52,194 nt of DNA from Gandjariella thermophila. GTDB lineage: Bacteria; Actinomycetota; Actinomycetes; Mycobacteriales; Pseudonocardiaceae. The notes under the pieces are model-generated. The model searched no databases. It was not told the origin of the DNA and saw only the letters and a program-made list of their open reading frames with translations. The DNA is taken from assembly GCF_005405885.1 (NCBI RefSeq), contig NZ_BJFL01000034.1:1-52194 (forward strand). The letters are read 5' to 3'. Below are positions 16,255-24,595 of this stretch, one piece after another. Position numbers and translations under genes: made by a program. Each line of letters starts with the position of its first letter. The stretch's first letter is position 1.

Positions 16255-17664
16255 TCAGCTCGTGCGGTAGGGGGCGGCTGCGTGCTGCGCGGCATAGCGC
16301 AACGCGGCGTTCATCTTCGGCCAGAAGAAGCTGGCCTGGCACGAGTACGGCGGCAGGAAGCCGTCGCAGCCACGGCCCTCGTTGTCGCCCACCTCGATGG
16401 TGAAGCTGGCCACGCCGAGCTTGTCGTAGGTCCAGTCGTCGGTGCCCCCGGAGGCGTTGTAGAGGATCTCGCCGGCCTGCCCGTACCGGTAGCCGGTGAT
16501 CTGCCCCATCTGCTTCGCCAGGGCGCGCAGCGCGGCGTCGTTGCCGGTGTGCACCCTGGCGTTGTACTCCCACGGGAACAGCACCATGCTGGCGTCGCTG
16601 TGCAGGGTGATCATCATTCCCCTGGTGTCCGCGGGCGCGGCCGCGGCGTCACCGGAGCCGCGCACCGCGGGGTAGAGGTCGCGGAACAGTTGCTCCAGCG
16701 CGGTGTTCTCCACCTCGGAGTCGGCTTGCGGGCCGTCGTAGACCTCGTTGCACGGGTTGTGCGAGATGCCGGTGGTGTCCCAGTGCGTGCCGGCGTTGCG
16801 GTTGAGGTCCACGCCGATCTGGCCGGTGAGCGAGCAGTTCCTGCCGTTGCCGTCGTCGGCGTTCTTGCGTTGCAGGTTCGGCGAGTCGCCGCCCTGCTGC
16901 ACGATGTCCACGCCGTCCGGGTTGGCGATCGGCACCACCCACAGTTCGGTGGAGTTCACCAGCGAGGTGATCGCGCTGTCGCTGCCGTACCTGCCGACCA
17001 ACTCGTCGATCCACCGCCAGGCCACGTCGCCCGTGGTGATCTCGCGGGCGTGGATCTGCGCCATCAGGAAGAACCGCGGCCGGGTCGAGTTCGGGTTGCG
17101 CCGGCAGGCGCCGTCGCCCTGCTTGCTGATGCAGATGGCCCTGAGGTCGTAGCCGCCGGAGACGCCGTGCTGCTTGCGCCAGGACTGGCCGTAGGTGACC
17201 ACCGTGGCGAGGTCCCTGTGCTGTGCCGCCACCTGGTCGAGGTGGGCGTACTGCGCGTTGACCGTGTGGTAGCCGCCGTAGTAGGTCTCGTTGACGTCGC
17301 CGGCGCGCTGGACGGTGTTGTCCGCCCGCCGCGCCGGGGGAGTCCACTTCGGACTCGGCAGCGCCCTGTCGACCGTGGCGGTGAAGCCGGCCTGGCGGAG
17401 CCGGTCGCCGGCCGCGGCGTCGCCGAGCACGAACAGGTCGTCGCCCTGCCGCTGCTCGAGCACGTCGAAGCCGTAGCCGACGAGGGTGTCCGCCTGCGGC
17501 GCGGCGTGCGCCACCCGGTAGACGAACAGCGGAGCGTTCAGCCGCGTGGACGCGGCGGTCACCGCCGGCCGCACGCCGGCCTGCGGCACCAACAGGAAGG
17601 CCGTCGCCGCCAGCGTGGCCGCGACGAGTGCGGTGATCGGTCCGGGTAAGCGCATCCTGGCCAT
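16255..17664 (-). CDS. Secreted zinc carboxypeptidase, M14 family
   Basis: 469 aa from ATG 17664, preceded by GGGAGGA; the longer frame to 17823 runs into the intergenic region. Residues ~1-38 are a Sec signal peptide. After a propeptide-like region (about 40-120), the M14 domain shows the zinc ligands H205 and E208 ('AQIHAREITTGD') and H355 ('TLHSDASMVLFPW'), 'NPDGVDIV', 'DLNRN' (substrate-binding Asn-Arg) and the general base E424 ('SFTIEVGDNEG'). It should trim C-terminal residues from peptides outside the cell. It ends convergently one base from gntR and diverges from the metallophosphoesterase. Confidence 0.92.
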   Translation of the reverse strand: MARMRLPGPITALVAATLAATAFLLVPQAGVRPAVTAASTRLNAPLFVYRVAHAAPQADTLVGYGFDVLEQRQGDDLFVLGDAAAGDRLRQAGFTATVDRALPSPKWTPPARRADNTVQRAGDVNETYYGGYHTVNAQYAHLDQVAAQHRDLATVVTYGQSWRKQHGVSGGYDLRAICISKQGDGACRRNPNSTRPRFFLMAQIHAREITTGDVAWRWIDELVGRYGSDSAITSLVNSTELWVVPIANPDGVDIVQQGGDSPNLQRKNADDGNGRNCSLTGQIGVDLNRNAGTHWDTTGISHNPCNEVYDGPQADSEVENTALEQLFRDLYPAVRGSGDAAAAPADTRGMMITLHSDASMVLFPWEYNARVHTGNDAALRALAKQMGQITGYRYGQAGEILYNASGGTDDWTYDKLGVASFTIEVGDNEGRGCDGFLPPYSCQASFFWPKMNAALRYAAQHAAAPYRTS

Positions 17665-17923
17665 GGCGTTCCTCCCGCAGGGTAAGAGGATCACCTCGAA
17701 GCTAGACCGATCGTCACCGTGCGGTAACCCGCCGTCAGTCGGGTTGTTCGGTGCGGTTGGTAGTGGCGAGCCGCCACCGCAACCGCTGGTCAGAGCGCGG
17801 CTTGGTGCCGGTTCGATCACCATCGTTCACGTGCTGGTCGCCTTGCCGTCAGGCGGTGCTGACAGTCTCGGCGCGCTGTCGCTTGCGCGGTTGGCCGGGC
17901 GGACGGAGAGAAGGAGCATCATC

Positions 17924-18949
17924 GTGCGGAGATGGCATCGCGCGGCACTGGCCGCGGCCGCGGTCGGCGTCCTGACCACCACCGTCGTGGCGTCGGGACA
18001 GGCATCGGCCTCGGCGCCCGCCACCGATGACGCCTACACCTTCGCGGTCATCGGCGACATCCCGTACGGCGACGCCGAGATCGCCAACTTCCCGAAGGTC
18101 GTCGCCCAGATCAACACCGATCCGGCGGTCCAGTGGGTCGACCACCTCGGCGACATCAAGAACGGCTCCTCGCTCTGCAGCGACGAGTACTTCCAGATGA
18201 TCAGGGCGGACTTCGACGGGTTCACCGATCCGCTCGTCTACACCGTCGGCGACAACGAATGGACCGACTGCCACCGCCCCAACAACGGCGGCTACAACCC
18301 GCTGGAACGGCTGGCCAAGATCCGCCAGGTGTTCTTCCCCCAGCCCGGATACACACTCGGTCAGCACCCGGCCCGCGTGCTCTCCCAGGCCGACCAGGGC
18401 ATCCCCGAGGACGTCCGCTGGGAGCGCGCCAACGTCGCGTTCGCCGCGCTGCACATCGTCGGCAGCAACGACAGCCTGGCCCCGTGGACCGGTCAAACCG
18501 CACCGACCCCGGAGCAGACCGCCGAGGTTCTCGCCCGCACCGCCGCCGTGCTCCAGGAGATCCACGACACCTTCGCCGACGCCCGCGCACACCACAACCG
18601 GGCCGTCACGCTGCTGACGCAGGCCGACATGTTCGACCCGACCGTCGCCAACCCGACGTTCACCGACTACTACGGCTTCCAGCCGATCGTGACCGCGATC
18701 GCCCGGGAGGCCAACGCCTTCAACGGCCCGGTGTACCTGTTCAACGGCGACAGCCACGTCTACAACAGCGACAACCCGCTGGCCGCAGGTTCGAAGTGGC
18801 TGCCCTTCTACGGCGTCGGCAACCCGGTACCCAACCTGTCGCGGATCACCGTCGACGGTTCCAGCAACGCGAACAACTACCTGAGGGTCACCGTGCACCA
18901 GCGCGGCCCGCAGGTGCTGACCTGGACCCGCGTCCCGTTCACCTCCTAA
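17924..18949 (+). CDS. Secreted calcineurin-like metallophosphoesterase
   Basis: 341 aa from GTG 17924, with AGAAGGAG upstream; the longer frame from 17546 overlaps the divergent carboxypeptidase gene. Residues 1-30 form a signal peptide ('WHRAALAAAAVGVLTTTVVASGQASA'). The metal-binding motifs of the superfamily are 'VIGDIPYGD' near residue 45, 'DHLGDIKNGS' near 75, 'VGDNEWTDC' near 108 and 'FNGDSHVY' near 275. It probably hydrolyses an extracellular phosphoester. It is followed by a strong inverted repeat that also ends the convergent jetC transcript. Confidence 0.85.
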   Translation: MRRWHRAALAAAAVGVLTTTVVASGQASASAPATDDAYTFAVIGDIPYGDAEIANFPKVVAQINTDPAVQWVDHLGDIKNGSSLCSDEYFQMIRADFDGFTDPLVYTVGDNEWTDCHRPNNGGYNPLERLAKIRQVFFPQPGYTLGQHPARVLSQADQGIPEDVRWERANVAFAALHIVGSNDSLAPWTGQTAPTPEQTAEVLARTAAVLQEIHDTFADARAHHNRAVTLLTQADMFDPTVANPTFTDYYGFQPIVTAIAREANAFNGPVYLFNGDSHVYNSDNPLAAGSKWLPFYGVGNPVPNLSRITVDGSSNANNYLRVTVHQRGPQVLTWTRVPFTS

Positions 18950-18973
18950 AGCCGCCCCCGGCCGAACGCCGGC

Positions 18974-19008
18974 GTGGTGCCGGCCGCGGACCCGGCGGCC
19001 GGCACCAC
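18974..19008. terminator. Bidirectional terminator between metallophosphoesterase and jetC
   Basis: GTGGTGCCGGCCGC (18974-18987) and GCGGCCGGCACCAC (18995-19008) form a perfect 14-base GC-rich stem with a seven-base loop, located between convergent stops at 18949 and 19014. It marks the 3' end of the jet operon, leaving no room for another co-transcribed gene. Confidence 0.8.
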
Positions 19009-19013
19009 ACCGG

Positions 19014-22000
19014 TCACGGGTCGTCGCGGGCGAGGGCGGCGCCGTCCCAGGTGGTGTGGGTGCACGCGACACCGCGGCCGGACTTCGGGCGTAGCACGTC
19101 GTAGATGTGCATGCGGGGGATCTTCGACGACACGCCCCAGCCGCTGGGCCAGGTGATGATCCAGTCCATGTCCAGCTCGACCAGCAGGCCGAGCATGCGC
19201 GCCACGGTCGGATCGTCGAGCCGTTCGAACGCCTCGTCCAGCAGCACCAGCCGCAGCGGGTCGACGCCCTCCGAGCCGGTGCCGACCGCGTCGTAGAACG
19301 AGGCCGCCGCCGCGAACAGCGTCACGTAGGAGACCAGCCGCGTCTCCCCGGAGGAGAGCTGCCGCAGCCGGCGCACCCGCGGCTTGCCGTCCGGGCCGGT
19401 GTCCCGCACCCGCACGGTGAACGTGTGCCACGCGCGGTAGTCCAGCGCGCGGGCCAGGATCTCCGGATAGCTGGCCGAGTTGGCGTCCCGCTCGGCCTCG
19501 ATCCGCTCGGTGAACGCGCGGCGCAGCGTGGCGTCCTGCTCCGCGGTCCGGTCCGCGAACGGCATCCGCACCAGGGTGAGCGCCTCGCGGGTCTGCTCGT
19601 CCAGCGCCGCCGACGGCTCCCACTCCAACTGCACGTGCACGCCCTGGCTGGACCGGGCGTGGTCGAGCACGCCGTTCATCCGCCGGCAAAGGTCCTCGGC
19701 GACGGCGATCTGCGCGCGCAGCCGCTCGGCGAGGTCGCGGATCAGGTAGTCGGCGAACACCCGCTGGTACTGCTCGTTGAGGTAGCCGCGCTGGGTGGCC
19801 AGCCGCTCGGACACCCTGCGGGCCGTCTCGGCCACCGGGCGCGGGCCCTCCTCCCCGGTCACCAGCACGGTCAGCAGCCCGGCGTGCCGCTCGGCGGAGA
19901 TGTCGTGGCTGCCGGACAGCGAGGTCTGCAACGCCTGCAGCCTGCCCAGCACGGTGCTCTCCGAGGCGCCGTTCCTGCTCCCCGCGGCCCGCACCGCGGC
20001 CCGCGCCGCGGCCAGGTCGTCGGAGTCCACTTCGGACTCCGGCAGGGCGGCGGCCAGCACGCCCGGCGCCGCGACCGCGGCACGGAACGCCTCGGTCGCC
20101 TCGCGCGCCGCGGTCTCCCGCTCCGCGAGCTGAGCGTTCCTCGTCTCCAGCAGGGTTTCCAGCTTCACCGCCTGCTCGCGCCGTTCGGTCACCCGCTCCC
20201 GCGCGGCCCGCAACTCGTCGCGCAGCCGCCGGCGGTCCTGTTCCAACCCGGCCAGCTGCTCGGCGATCTGCTGCGCCTCCCCGCCCACCGCCGCGGTCAA
20301 CTGCTCCAGCCGCGCGGCCCGATCCGCGTACTCGGCGCACCGCTCGCCAGCCGTCCGCTCCGCGTCCTCGCGGTCCGCCACCGCGGCGTGGTACCGGTGC
20401 ACCGCGTCGACGAGGTCCTCGACGGTGCCCCGGCACCGCTGCCGCAGCGCCTCGCCCAGCGCGGCGGCGTCCCGCTCCACCTCGGCGGCGGCCTGCTCGG
20501 CCACCCGCAACGCGTCGACCTCGGCCGGCAGCCCGGCCGCGGCGGCGTCGCGCACCAGTTCGGCGTGCCGGGCCTGCCAGCGCCGCTCCGCCTCGTCGTG
20601 CCGCTCGCGCAGCTCGGCCACCCGCCGCCGGGCGCGCTCCGCGGCCTCCTCGGTGCCAGCCACCCTGGCGTGCGCGGCGATCGGCTCCTCGTCGTCCGGG
20701 TAGCACTCGACGTGCCGCTCCCAGGCCACCAGCAGTTCCCGGGTCGCCGCCAGCTCCTCCTCCGCGCCGGCGAGGTCGCCGCGCAGGTCCGCCAGGCCCT
20801 GCTCCAGCTCGGCGATCCGGCGCTGCCGGGCGGCTTCGCGCGCGCCGGCGCCGACGAACTCGGCGGACTCCTTGCGCCACGCGCCGGCGAGCGTGCCGGC
20901 CCGCCAGCGGCCCCGGACGGACACCGCCATGCCGCCGCCCGCCGCGTGCGGTTCGTCGGCCAGGGCCACGGACGCGAGCAGGTCGGCCACCACGGCCGCG
21001 GGCACCGGGCAACCCGGTTCCGGGGCCGGAACCAGCGCGTCGGCCAGTGACGAGTCGTGCCCGGACCCGGCGGCCGGAACGGCCAGCACGTCGGCCAGGT
21101 CCGGGTCGGCGACCCGACCCTCCCGGGTTACCCACGCGTCCAGCAGCCCGCTGGCCTGCAGCGCTGCCTCCAGCCCGGCGCGTTCCGCGTCGCCGAGCGC
21201 GGGCGCGAAGTCGACCAGCCGGTAGAACGGCGCACCATCCGCGTGGTCCCGCTCGGCCGACCCGTACGGGTGCCGCGACGGGACGCTCTGCGCGCCGGAG
21301 CGCAGCGCGGCCAGTTCGGCGTCTCGGTCGCCGATCAACCCGGCCAGCTCGGTGCGCCGACGCTGCGCGGCCTGCGCCACCTCCCGCACCGCCTGCACAT
21401 GCGGCACCGCCCACTGCCGGGTCACCTGGGCCGCGGTGCGCGCGGCGGACCGGTCGGCGACCAGCTCCTCGACCGTCGGCGGCTCGGGTGGCTGCGGCGC
21501 CTCCGGCTGGGCCAGCGGGCCGGTGCCGTTCCACTCCTGCACCCGGTCGATCCACGTCTCGGCCACCGCGTGCAGGTCCTGCACCGCCTGGTTGCGAAGG
21601 CCCGCCGCCTCGGTCGCGTCGAACTGGGCCTGCCGCACGGCCCGCCGCAGCTCCTCGACGTCGTGCCGCTCGTGCTCGGCCTCCGTGGCGCGCTGGTGCA
21701 ACGCCAGCAGGAGCGCCCGCCGCCGCCGCGCCTCGTGACCGGCCGCACCGGCGCGCTCGGCCGCCTCATCCAGGATGGCCAGCAGGGTGTCGGTGTCCAC
21801 GGTGGGCGGCAGCCGGCGCTCGATGGTCAGCGGCTCGGCCTCCGGATCGGGCTTGGCGTGTACCCGGTCGACCACCGTGCTCGGCTCCCCGCCGGGTGCG
21901 TCCGGCAGGGCGGGAACCAGCCCCGTGTCCAACCCGGCGGCCCGCAGCGCCGCCCGCAGCGGTTCGGCGAGCCCGCGCGCCGCGCCGAGGTCGTCGTCCA

Positions 22001-23156
22001 GCCGGCGCAGCGGCCGCAGCACGCCGTCCACCGCGGCGTCCTCGGCGGCGCGCTGCTTGCTGGCCACCTCCAGCGCGGCGGTGGCCGCCGAGCGAGCCGC
22101 GGCCACCAGGCGTTCCCGGTCCTGCAGGTCCTGCAGCCCGCGGTAGGCCGGCAGCTCCTTGAGCGCCTCGATGCGCGCCTCGACGCGCTGCTCCTCGGCT
22201 TCTCGCTCGGCCACCGCGTGCTGGGCCTCGGCACGCTGGGCGGTGGCCGACTCCAGCCGGCCGGCCAGCTTCCTGGCCTCCTCCCGGCCCTTGCGCAGCG
22301 CGTCCTCGGCGGCCGCCGCCTTCTCGGCCGCGGTGCGCAGCCCGGCCAGGGCGTAGTCGGTGTAGCTGGCGAGGAAGGTGCCCAGCGCGCGGTCGGCGGT
22401 GCGCAGCCGGGAGATGTTCTCCCGGATCGACTCCAGGTCGTCGAAGGAGGTGGCGAGCTGCTCGACCAGCGAGGTGTCCAGCGGAGGCAGCGCGTCGGAC
22501 AGGATCTGCTCGAGCTGGCCCTCCAGCACCTTCAGGCCGACGTCCGGGTTGCGCAGCGTGCGTTGCAGGTGCAGCAGGTCGGCGTAGCGGGCGGTGGGCA
22601 TCCCGTAGACGATCTCGGCGATCCTGGCCCGGAACACCGGTTCCTCGAGCACGCAGTCCGCGCCGATCGCCTCGCGTAGCTGCACCGGCCCGAAGGGAAC
22701 CCGGTCCGCACCGACCAGCTGCACGTCCACCCCGATCCGGGACTCGGTGATGAACCGCCACGAGTCGGTGATCTGCTGCGAGGTCTTGGAAGCCTTCACG
22801 CCGATGCCGCAGGTCAGGTACTCCTCGCCGGCCGGGCCGTCGCGGTGCAGCTCGATCCAGGCGTAGCCGATCCGGTTCGGGCCGCCGTCGTACTCGTCCA
22901 GCATCAGCCGCCGGATGCTGACCGTGTCGAAGCCCTTGGAACCGAGGTGCCGCAGGTCGCCGTCCAGGCACAGCGGCAGCAGCAGCTCCAGGGTGCGGGA
23001 CTTGCCGGAGCCGTTGGTGCCCTGGAAGATCGCCCGCCCGCCAGAGAAGTCGAAGGTCTGCTCGGCGTACTGCCAGACGTTGACGATGCCGCCGCGGTGC
23101 AACCGCCAGCGCGCACCCGGCGTCCGGACGCCGGTGCTCACCCGCTGGTCGGTCAC
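19014..23156 (-). CDS. jetC: SMC-like ATPase JetC, Wadjet system (TIGR02680 family)
   Basis: 1380 aa from GTG 23156, overlapping the jetB stop (GTGA). The opening 'RWRLHRGGIVNVW' leads to a Walker A P-loop, GTNGSGKS at residues 46-53. About 1,000 residues rich in Ala/Glu/Arg heptads form the SMC-type coiled-coil arms with a central hinge-like break. The C-terminal head has the ABC signature 'LSSGETR' near 1267 and Walker B 'LRLVLLDE' near 1301-1308, followed by 'LDD' and 'DWIITWPSGWGVS'. TIGR02680 proteins are the MukB-like motor subunit of the JetABCD (Wadjet) complex that senses and cleaves plasmids. Length is normal for the family, so JetD is not fused. No jetD gene follows. Confidence 0.92.
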   Translation of the reverse strand: MTDQRVSTGVRTPGARWRLHRGGIVNVWQYAEQTFDFSGGRAIFQGTNGSGKSRTLELLLPLCLDGDLRHLGSKGFDTVSIRRLMLDEYDGGPNRIGYAWIELHRDGPAGEEYLTCGIGVKASKTSQQITDSWRFITESRIGVDVQLVGADRVPFGPVQLREAIGADCVLEEPVFRARIAEIVYGMPTARYADLLHLQRTLRNPDVGLKVLEGQLEQILSDALPPLDTSLVEQLATSFDDLESIRENISRLRTADRALGTFLASYTDYALAGLRTAAEKAAAAEDALRKGREEARKLAGRLESATAQRAEAQHAVAEREAEEQRVEARIEALKELPAYRGLQDLQDRERLVAAARSAATAALEVASKQRAAEDAAVDGVLRPLRRLDDDLGAARGLAEPLRAALRAAGLDTGLVPALPDAPGGEPSTVVDRVHAKPDPEAEPLTIERRLPPTVDTDTLLAILDEAAERAGAAGHEARRRRALLLALHQRATEAEHERHDVEELRRAVRQAQFDATEAAGLRNQAVQDLHAVAETWIDRVQEWNGTGPLAQPEAPQPPEPPTVEELVADRSAARTAAQVTRQWAVPHVQAVREVAQAAQRRRTELAGLIGDRDAELAALRSGAQSVPSRHPYGSAERDHADGAPFYRLVDFAPALGDAERAGLEAALQASGLLDAWVTREGRVADPDLADVLAVPAAGSGHDSSLADALVPAPEPGCPVPAAVVADLLASVALADEPHAAGGGMAVSVRGRWRAGTLAGAWRKESAEFVGAGAREAARQRRIAELEQGLADLRGDLAGAEEELAATRELLVAWERHVECYPDDEEPIAAHARVAGTEEAAERARRRVAELRERHDEAERRWQARHAELVRDAAAAGLPAEVDALRVAEQAAAEVERDAAALGEALRQRCRGTVEDLVDAVHRYHAAVADREDAERTAGERCAEYADRAARLEQLTAAVGGEAQQIAEQLAGLEQDRRRLRDELRAARERVTERREQAVKLETLLETRNAQLAERETAAREATEAFRAAVAAPGVLAAALPESEVDSDDLAAARAAVRAAGSRNGASESTVLGRLQALQTSLSGSHDISAERHAGLLTVLVTGEEGPRPVAETARRVSERLATQRGYLNEQYQRVFADYLIRDLAERLRAQIAVAEDLCRRMNGVLDHARSSQGVHVQLEWEPSAALDEQTREALTLVRMPFADRTAEQDATLRRAFTERIEAERDANSASYPEILARALDYRAWHTFTVRVRDTGPDGKPRVRRLRQLSSGETRLVSYVTLFAAAASFYDAVGTGSEGVDPLRLVLLDEAFERLDDPTVARMLGLLVELDMDWIITWPSGWGVSSKIPRMHIYDVLRPKSGRGVACTHTTWDGAALARDDP

Positions 23157-24436
23157 TCGTCCCCCTCCCTGTCGGTGCCTGTCCCGGGCGCCTCGGGACC
23201 GTTGCCGTCGAACAAGGACCAGCTCGGCTGCTCGGGGGGTGTGGTCGCCGGCTGCTCCCGCTCCGGCGCGCCGTCCGGCTCCGGCAGCCAGCGGTGCGCC
23301 GCCGGGCTGAGCAGCCACCGCCCGTCACCGTCCGGCCGGGCCAGGCGGATTCGCCGCAGCAGCCCGAGCACCTCGCCGACCAGCCGGTCGACGTCCTCGG
23401 TGACCTGCCGCGACCACGCCGCCGGGTAGGACTTCACCAGGTCGGCGCACACCCCGCGGACCTCGTTCACGGTCACCGGCACCCGGCCGTCGGCCCGCTC
23501 CGGCGCGGAATCCGCGCCGTCCGCGGCATCCTCGGCCCCCTCCAGCAGCCGGGGCAGGGCGAGCAGCGCGATCCTCGCCACCGTACTCGTCCCGGGAAAC
23601 AGCACGTCGGTGAGGTAGTCCTCGGGGTCGCTGGCCAGTATCCCCTCCAACCGGGTCTCGGTGCGCAGGTTGAAGCAGCGTTCCAGCACCACGGACTCGC
23701 GGCGGTGGTTGCGCCGCAGCCAGTCGGCCTGCTCGGCGGGCAGCTCGGCGTGCAGCACCACCGGGTCCTCCACCAGCCGGCGGCGCACCGCATGTGCCAC
23801 GTCCAGCGGGCCGGGCCGGGCGGCCAGCTCGACCAGCTCGTCCGGGCTGCCGGCCTCGCCCACCGGCCCGGCGAGCAACTGGCCGAGCAGGTCGGTGTCG
23901 ACGGTGATCAGCGCCTCGGCGGCCGGGCTGGTCACCCCGTCCGCTGCGGTGGCCACGGTGCCCTCGGTCTCGGTGAGTACGCCGATGTGCACGAGGTGGC
24001 GCAGCGCGGCGGTGAGCGCGCGCCGGTCCGCGGCGTCGTCCGGAGCCGGCACGCCGGCCTCCACCGCGGCCGCGCGCACGTCGGCCACCAGCCGGGACAG
24101 CAGCATCTGCCGGCCGGCGCCGGTCAGCACCGCCATGGTCAGCGCCAGGTAGGCGTACGCGTGCGGGGTGAGGTGCGGCTCGCCACGGGTGTCGTCGGCG
24201 CCCGGTCCGGCCTTGTACAGCCGGGCGAACCGCCGCTCCACCACCAGCCGGTAGCCGAGCAGCCGGGCGAACAGCTCCTGCAACGTGACCCGGTGCCGGT
24301 ACACCAGCGGCAGGAGGTCGCCGTCCGGCCCGCCGGCGCGCAGCAGCGGCCGGCGCAGCAGCACCCGGGCGCAGCGCGCGACGTTGGCCGCGTCGATGTC
24401 CGGCAGCTCGTCCAGCAGGTCCAGCACGGCGGTCAT
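23153..24436 (-). CDS. jetB: JetB-like subunit, Wadjet system (TIGR02678 family)
   Basis: 427 aa from ATG 24436, overlapping the stop of the last repeat-encoded mini-ORF as ATGA. The protein begins 'MTAVLDLLDELPDID' and contains the family segments 'RRPLLRAGGPDGDLLPLVYRHR', 'LLGYRLVVERRFARLYK' and 'PHAYAYLALTMAVL', which form winged-helix domains, plus a Pro/Glu-rich tail. TIGR02678 proteins are the MukE/kite-like partner that binds the kleisin subunit. Its translation appears to depend on ribosomes passing through the upstream 13-codon ladder. Its stop overlaps the jetC start. Confidence 0.9.
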   Translation of the reverse strand: MTAVLDLLDELPDIDAANVARCARVLLRRPLLRAGGPDGDLLPLVYRHRVTLQELFARLLGYRLVVERRFARLYKAGPGADDTRGEPHLTPHAYAYLALTMAVLTGAGRQMLLSRLVADVRAAAVEAGVPAPDDAADRRALTAALRHLVHIGVLTETEGTVATAADGVTSPAAEALITVDTDLLGQLLAGPVGEAGSPDELVELAARPGPLDVAHAVRRRLVEDPVVLHAELPAEQADWLRRNHRRESVVLERCFNLRTETRLEGILASDPEDYLTDVLFPGTSTVARIALLALPRLLEGAEDAADGADSAPERADGRVPVTVNEVRGVCADLVKSYPAAWSRQVTEDVDRLVGEVLGLLRRIRLARPDGDGRWLLSPAAHRWLPEPDGAPEREQPATTPPEQPSWSLFDGNGPEAPGTGTDREGDE

Positions 24437-24595
24437 GACGCCGCCTCCGCGGGAGCGAGTACGTCGGCGGTCATGATGCCGCCTCCGCGGGAGCGAGTAC
24501 GTCGGCGGTCATGATGCCGCCTCCGCGGGAGCGAGTACGTCGGCGGTCATGATGCCGCCTCCGCGGGAGCGAGTACGTCGGCGGTCATGACGCCG
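24428..24595. repeat. Four tandem 38-bp repeats plus a 16-bp partial
   Basis: Units start at 24428, 24466, 24504 and 24542, with a 16-base partial copy at 24580-24595. Copies differ only at one position (T or C in the 11th-13th base of the unit). There are no spacers between units. The unit length is not a multiple of three, yet no frame is disrupted because each unit carries a whole start-to-stop ORF on the minus strand. The last copy runs into the 5' end of jetB and the first into the 3' end of jetA. Confidence 0.95.
24433..24588 (-). other. Ladder of four overlapping 13-codon ORFs between jetA and jetB
   Basis: On the minus strand each repeat unit encodes MTADVLAPAEAAS followed by TGA. 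The four ORFs are 24547-24588, 24509-24550, 24471-24512 and 24433-24474. The jetA stop overlaps the first ATG, every mini-ORF stop overlaps the next ATG, and the last stop overlaps the jetB ATG at 24436, always as ATGA. Each unit contains GGAGG seven bases before the next ATG (for example 24558-24562 before ATG 24550), an ideal Shine-Dalgarno spacing. The mini-ORF start (ATGACCGCC) equals that of jetB, suggesting the unit arose by duplication of the jetA/jetB junction. Peptide function, if any, is unknown; a role in reinitiation and dosage is inferred. Confidence 0.7.

Noticed and set aside
16255-17823. Longer N-terminus for the M14 carboxypeptidase (start 17823)
   Set aside because: ATG 17664 has a strong Shine-Dalgarno and is followed by a proper signal peptide; the extension would bury that signal.
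17924-18949. Secreted metallophosphoesterase as a replacement for JetD
   Set aside because: It has a signal peptide, lies on the opposite strand behind a terminator, and lacks any nuclease or Toprim motif.
19107-22679. Long plus-strand frames opposite jetC
   Set aside because: They mirror the high-GC coiled-coil gene; the minus strand has recognisable Walker A, signature and Walker B motifs.
24428-24595. CRISPR array
   Set aside because: Repeats are directly adjacent with no unique spacers, and they contain start codon, Shine-Dalgarno and stop; no cas genes are nearby.
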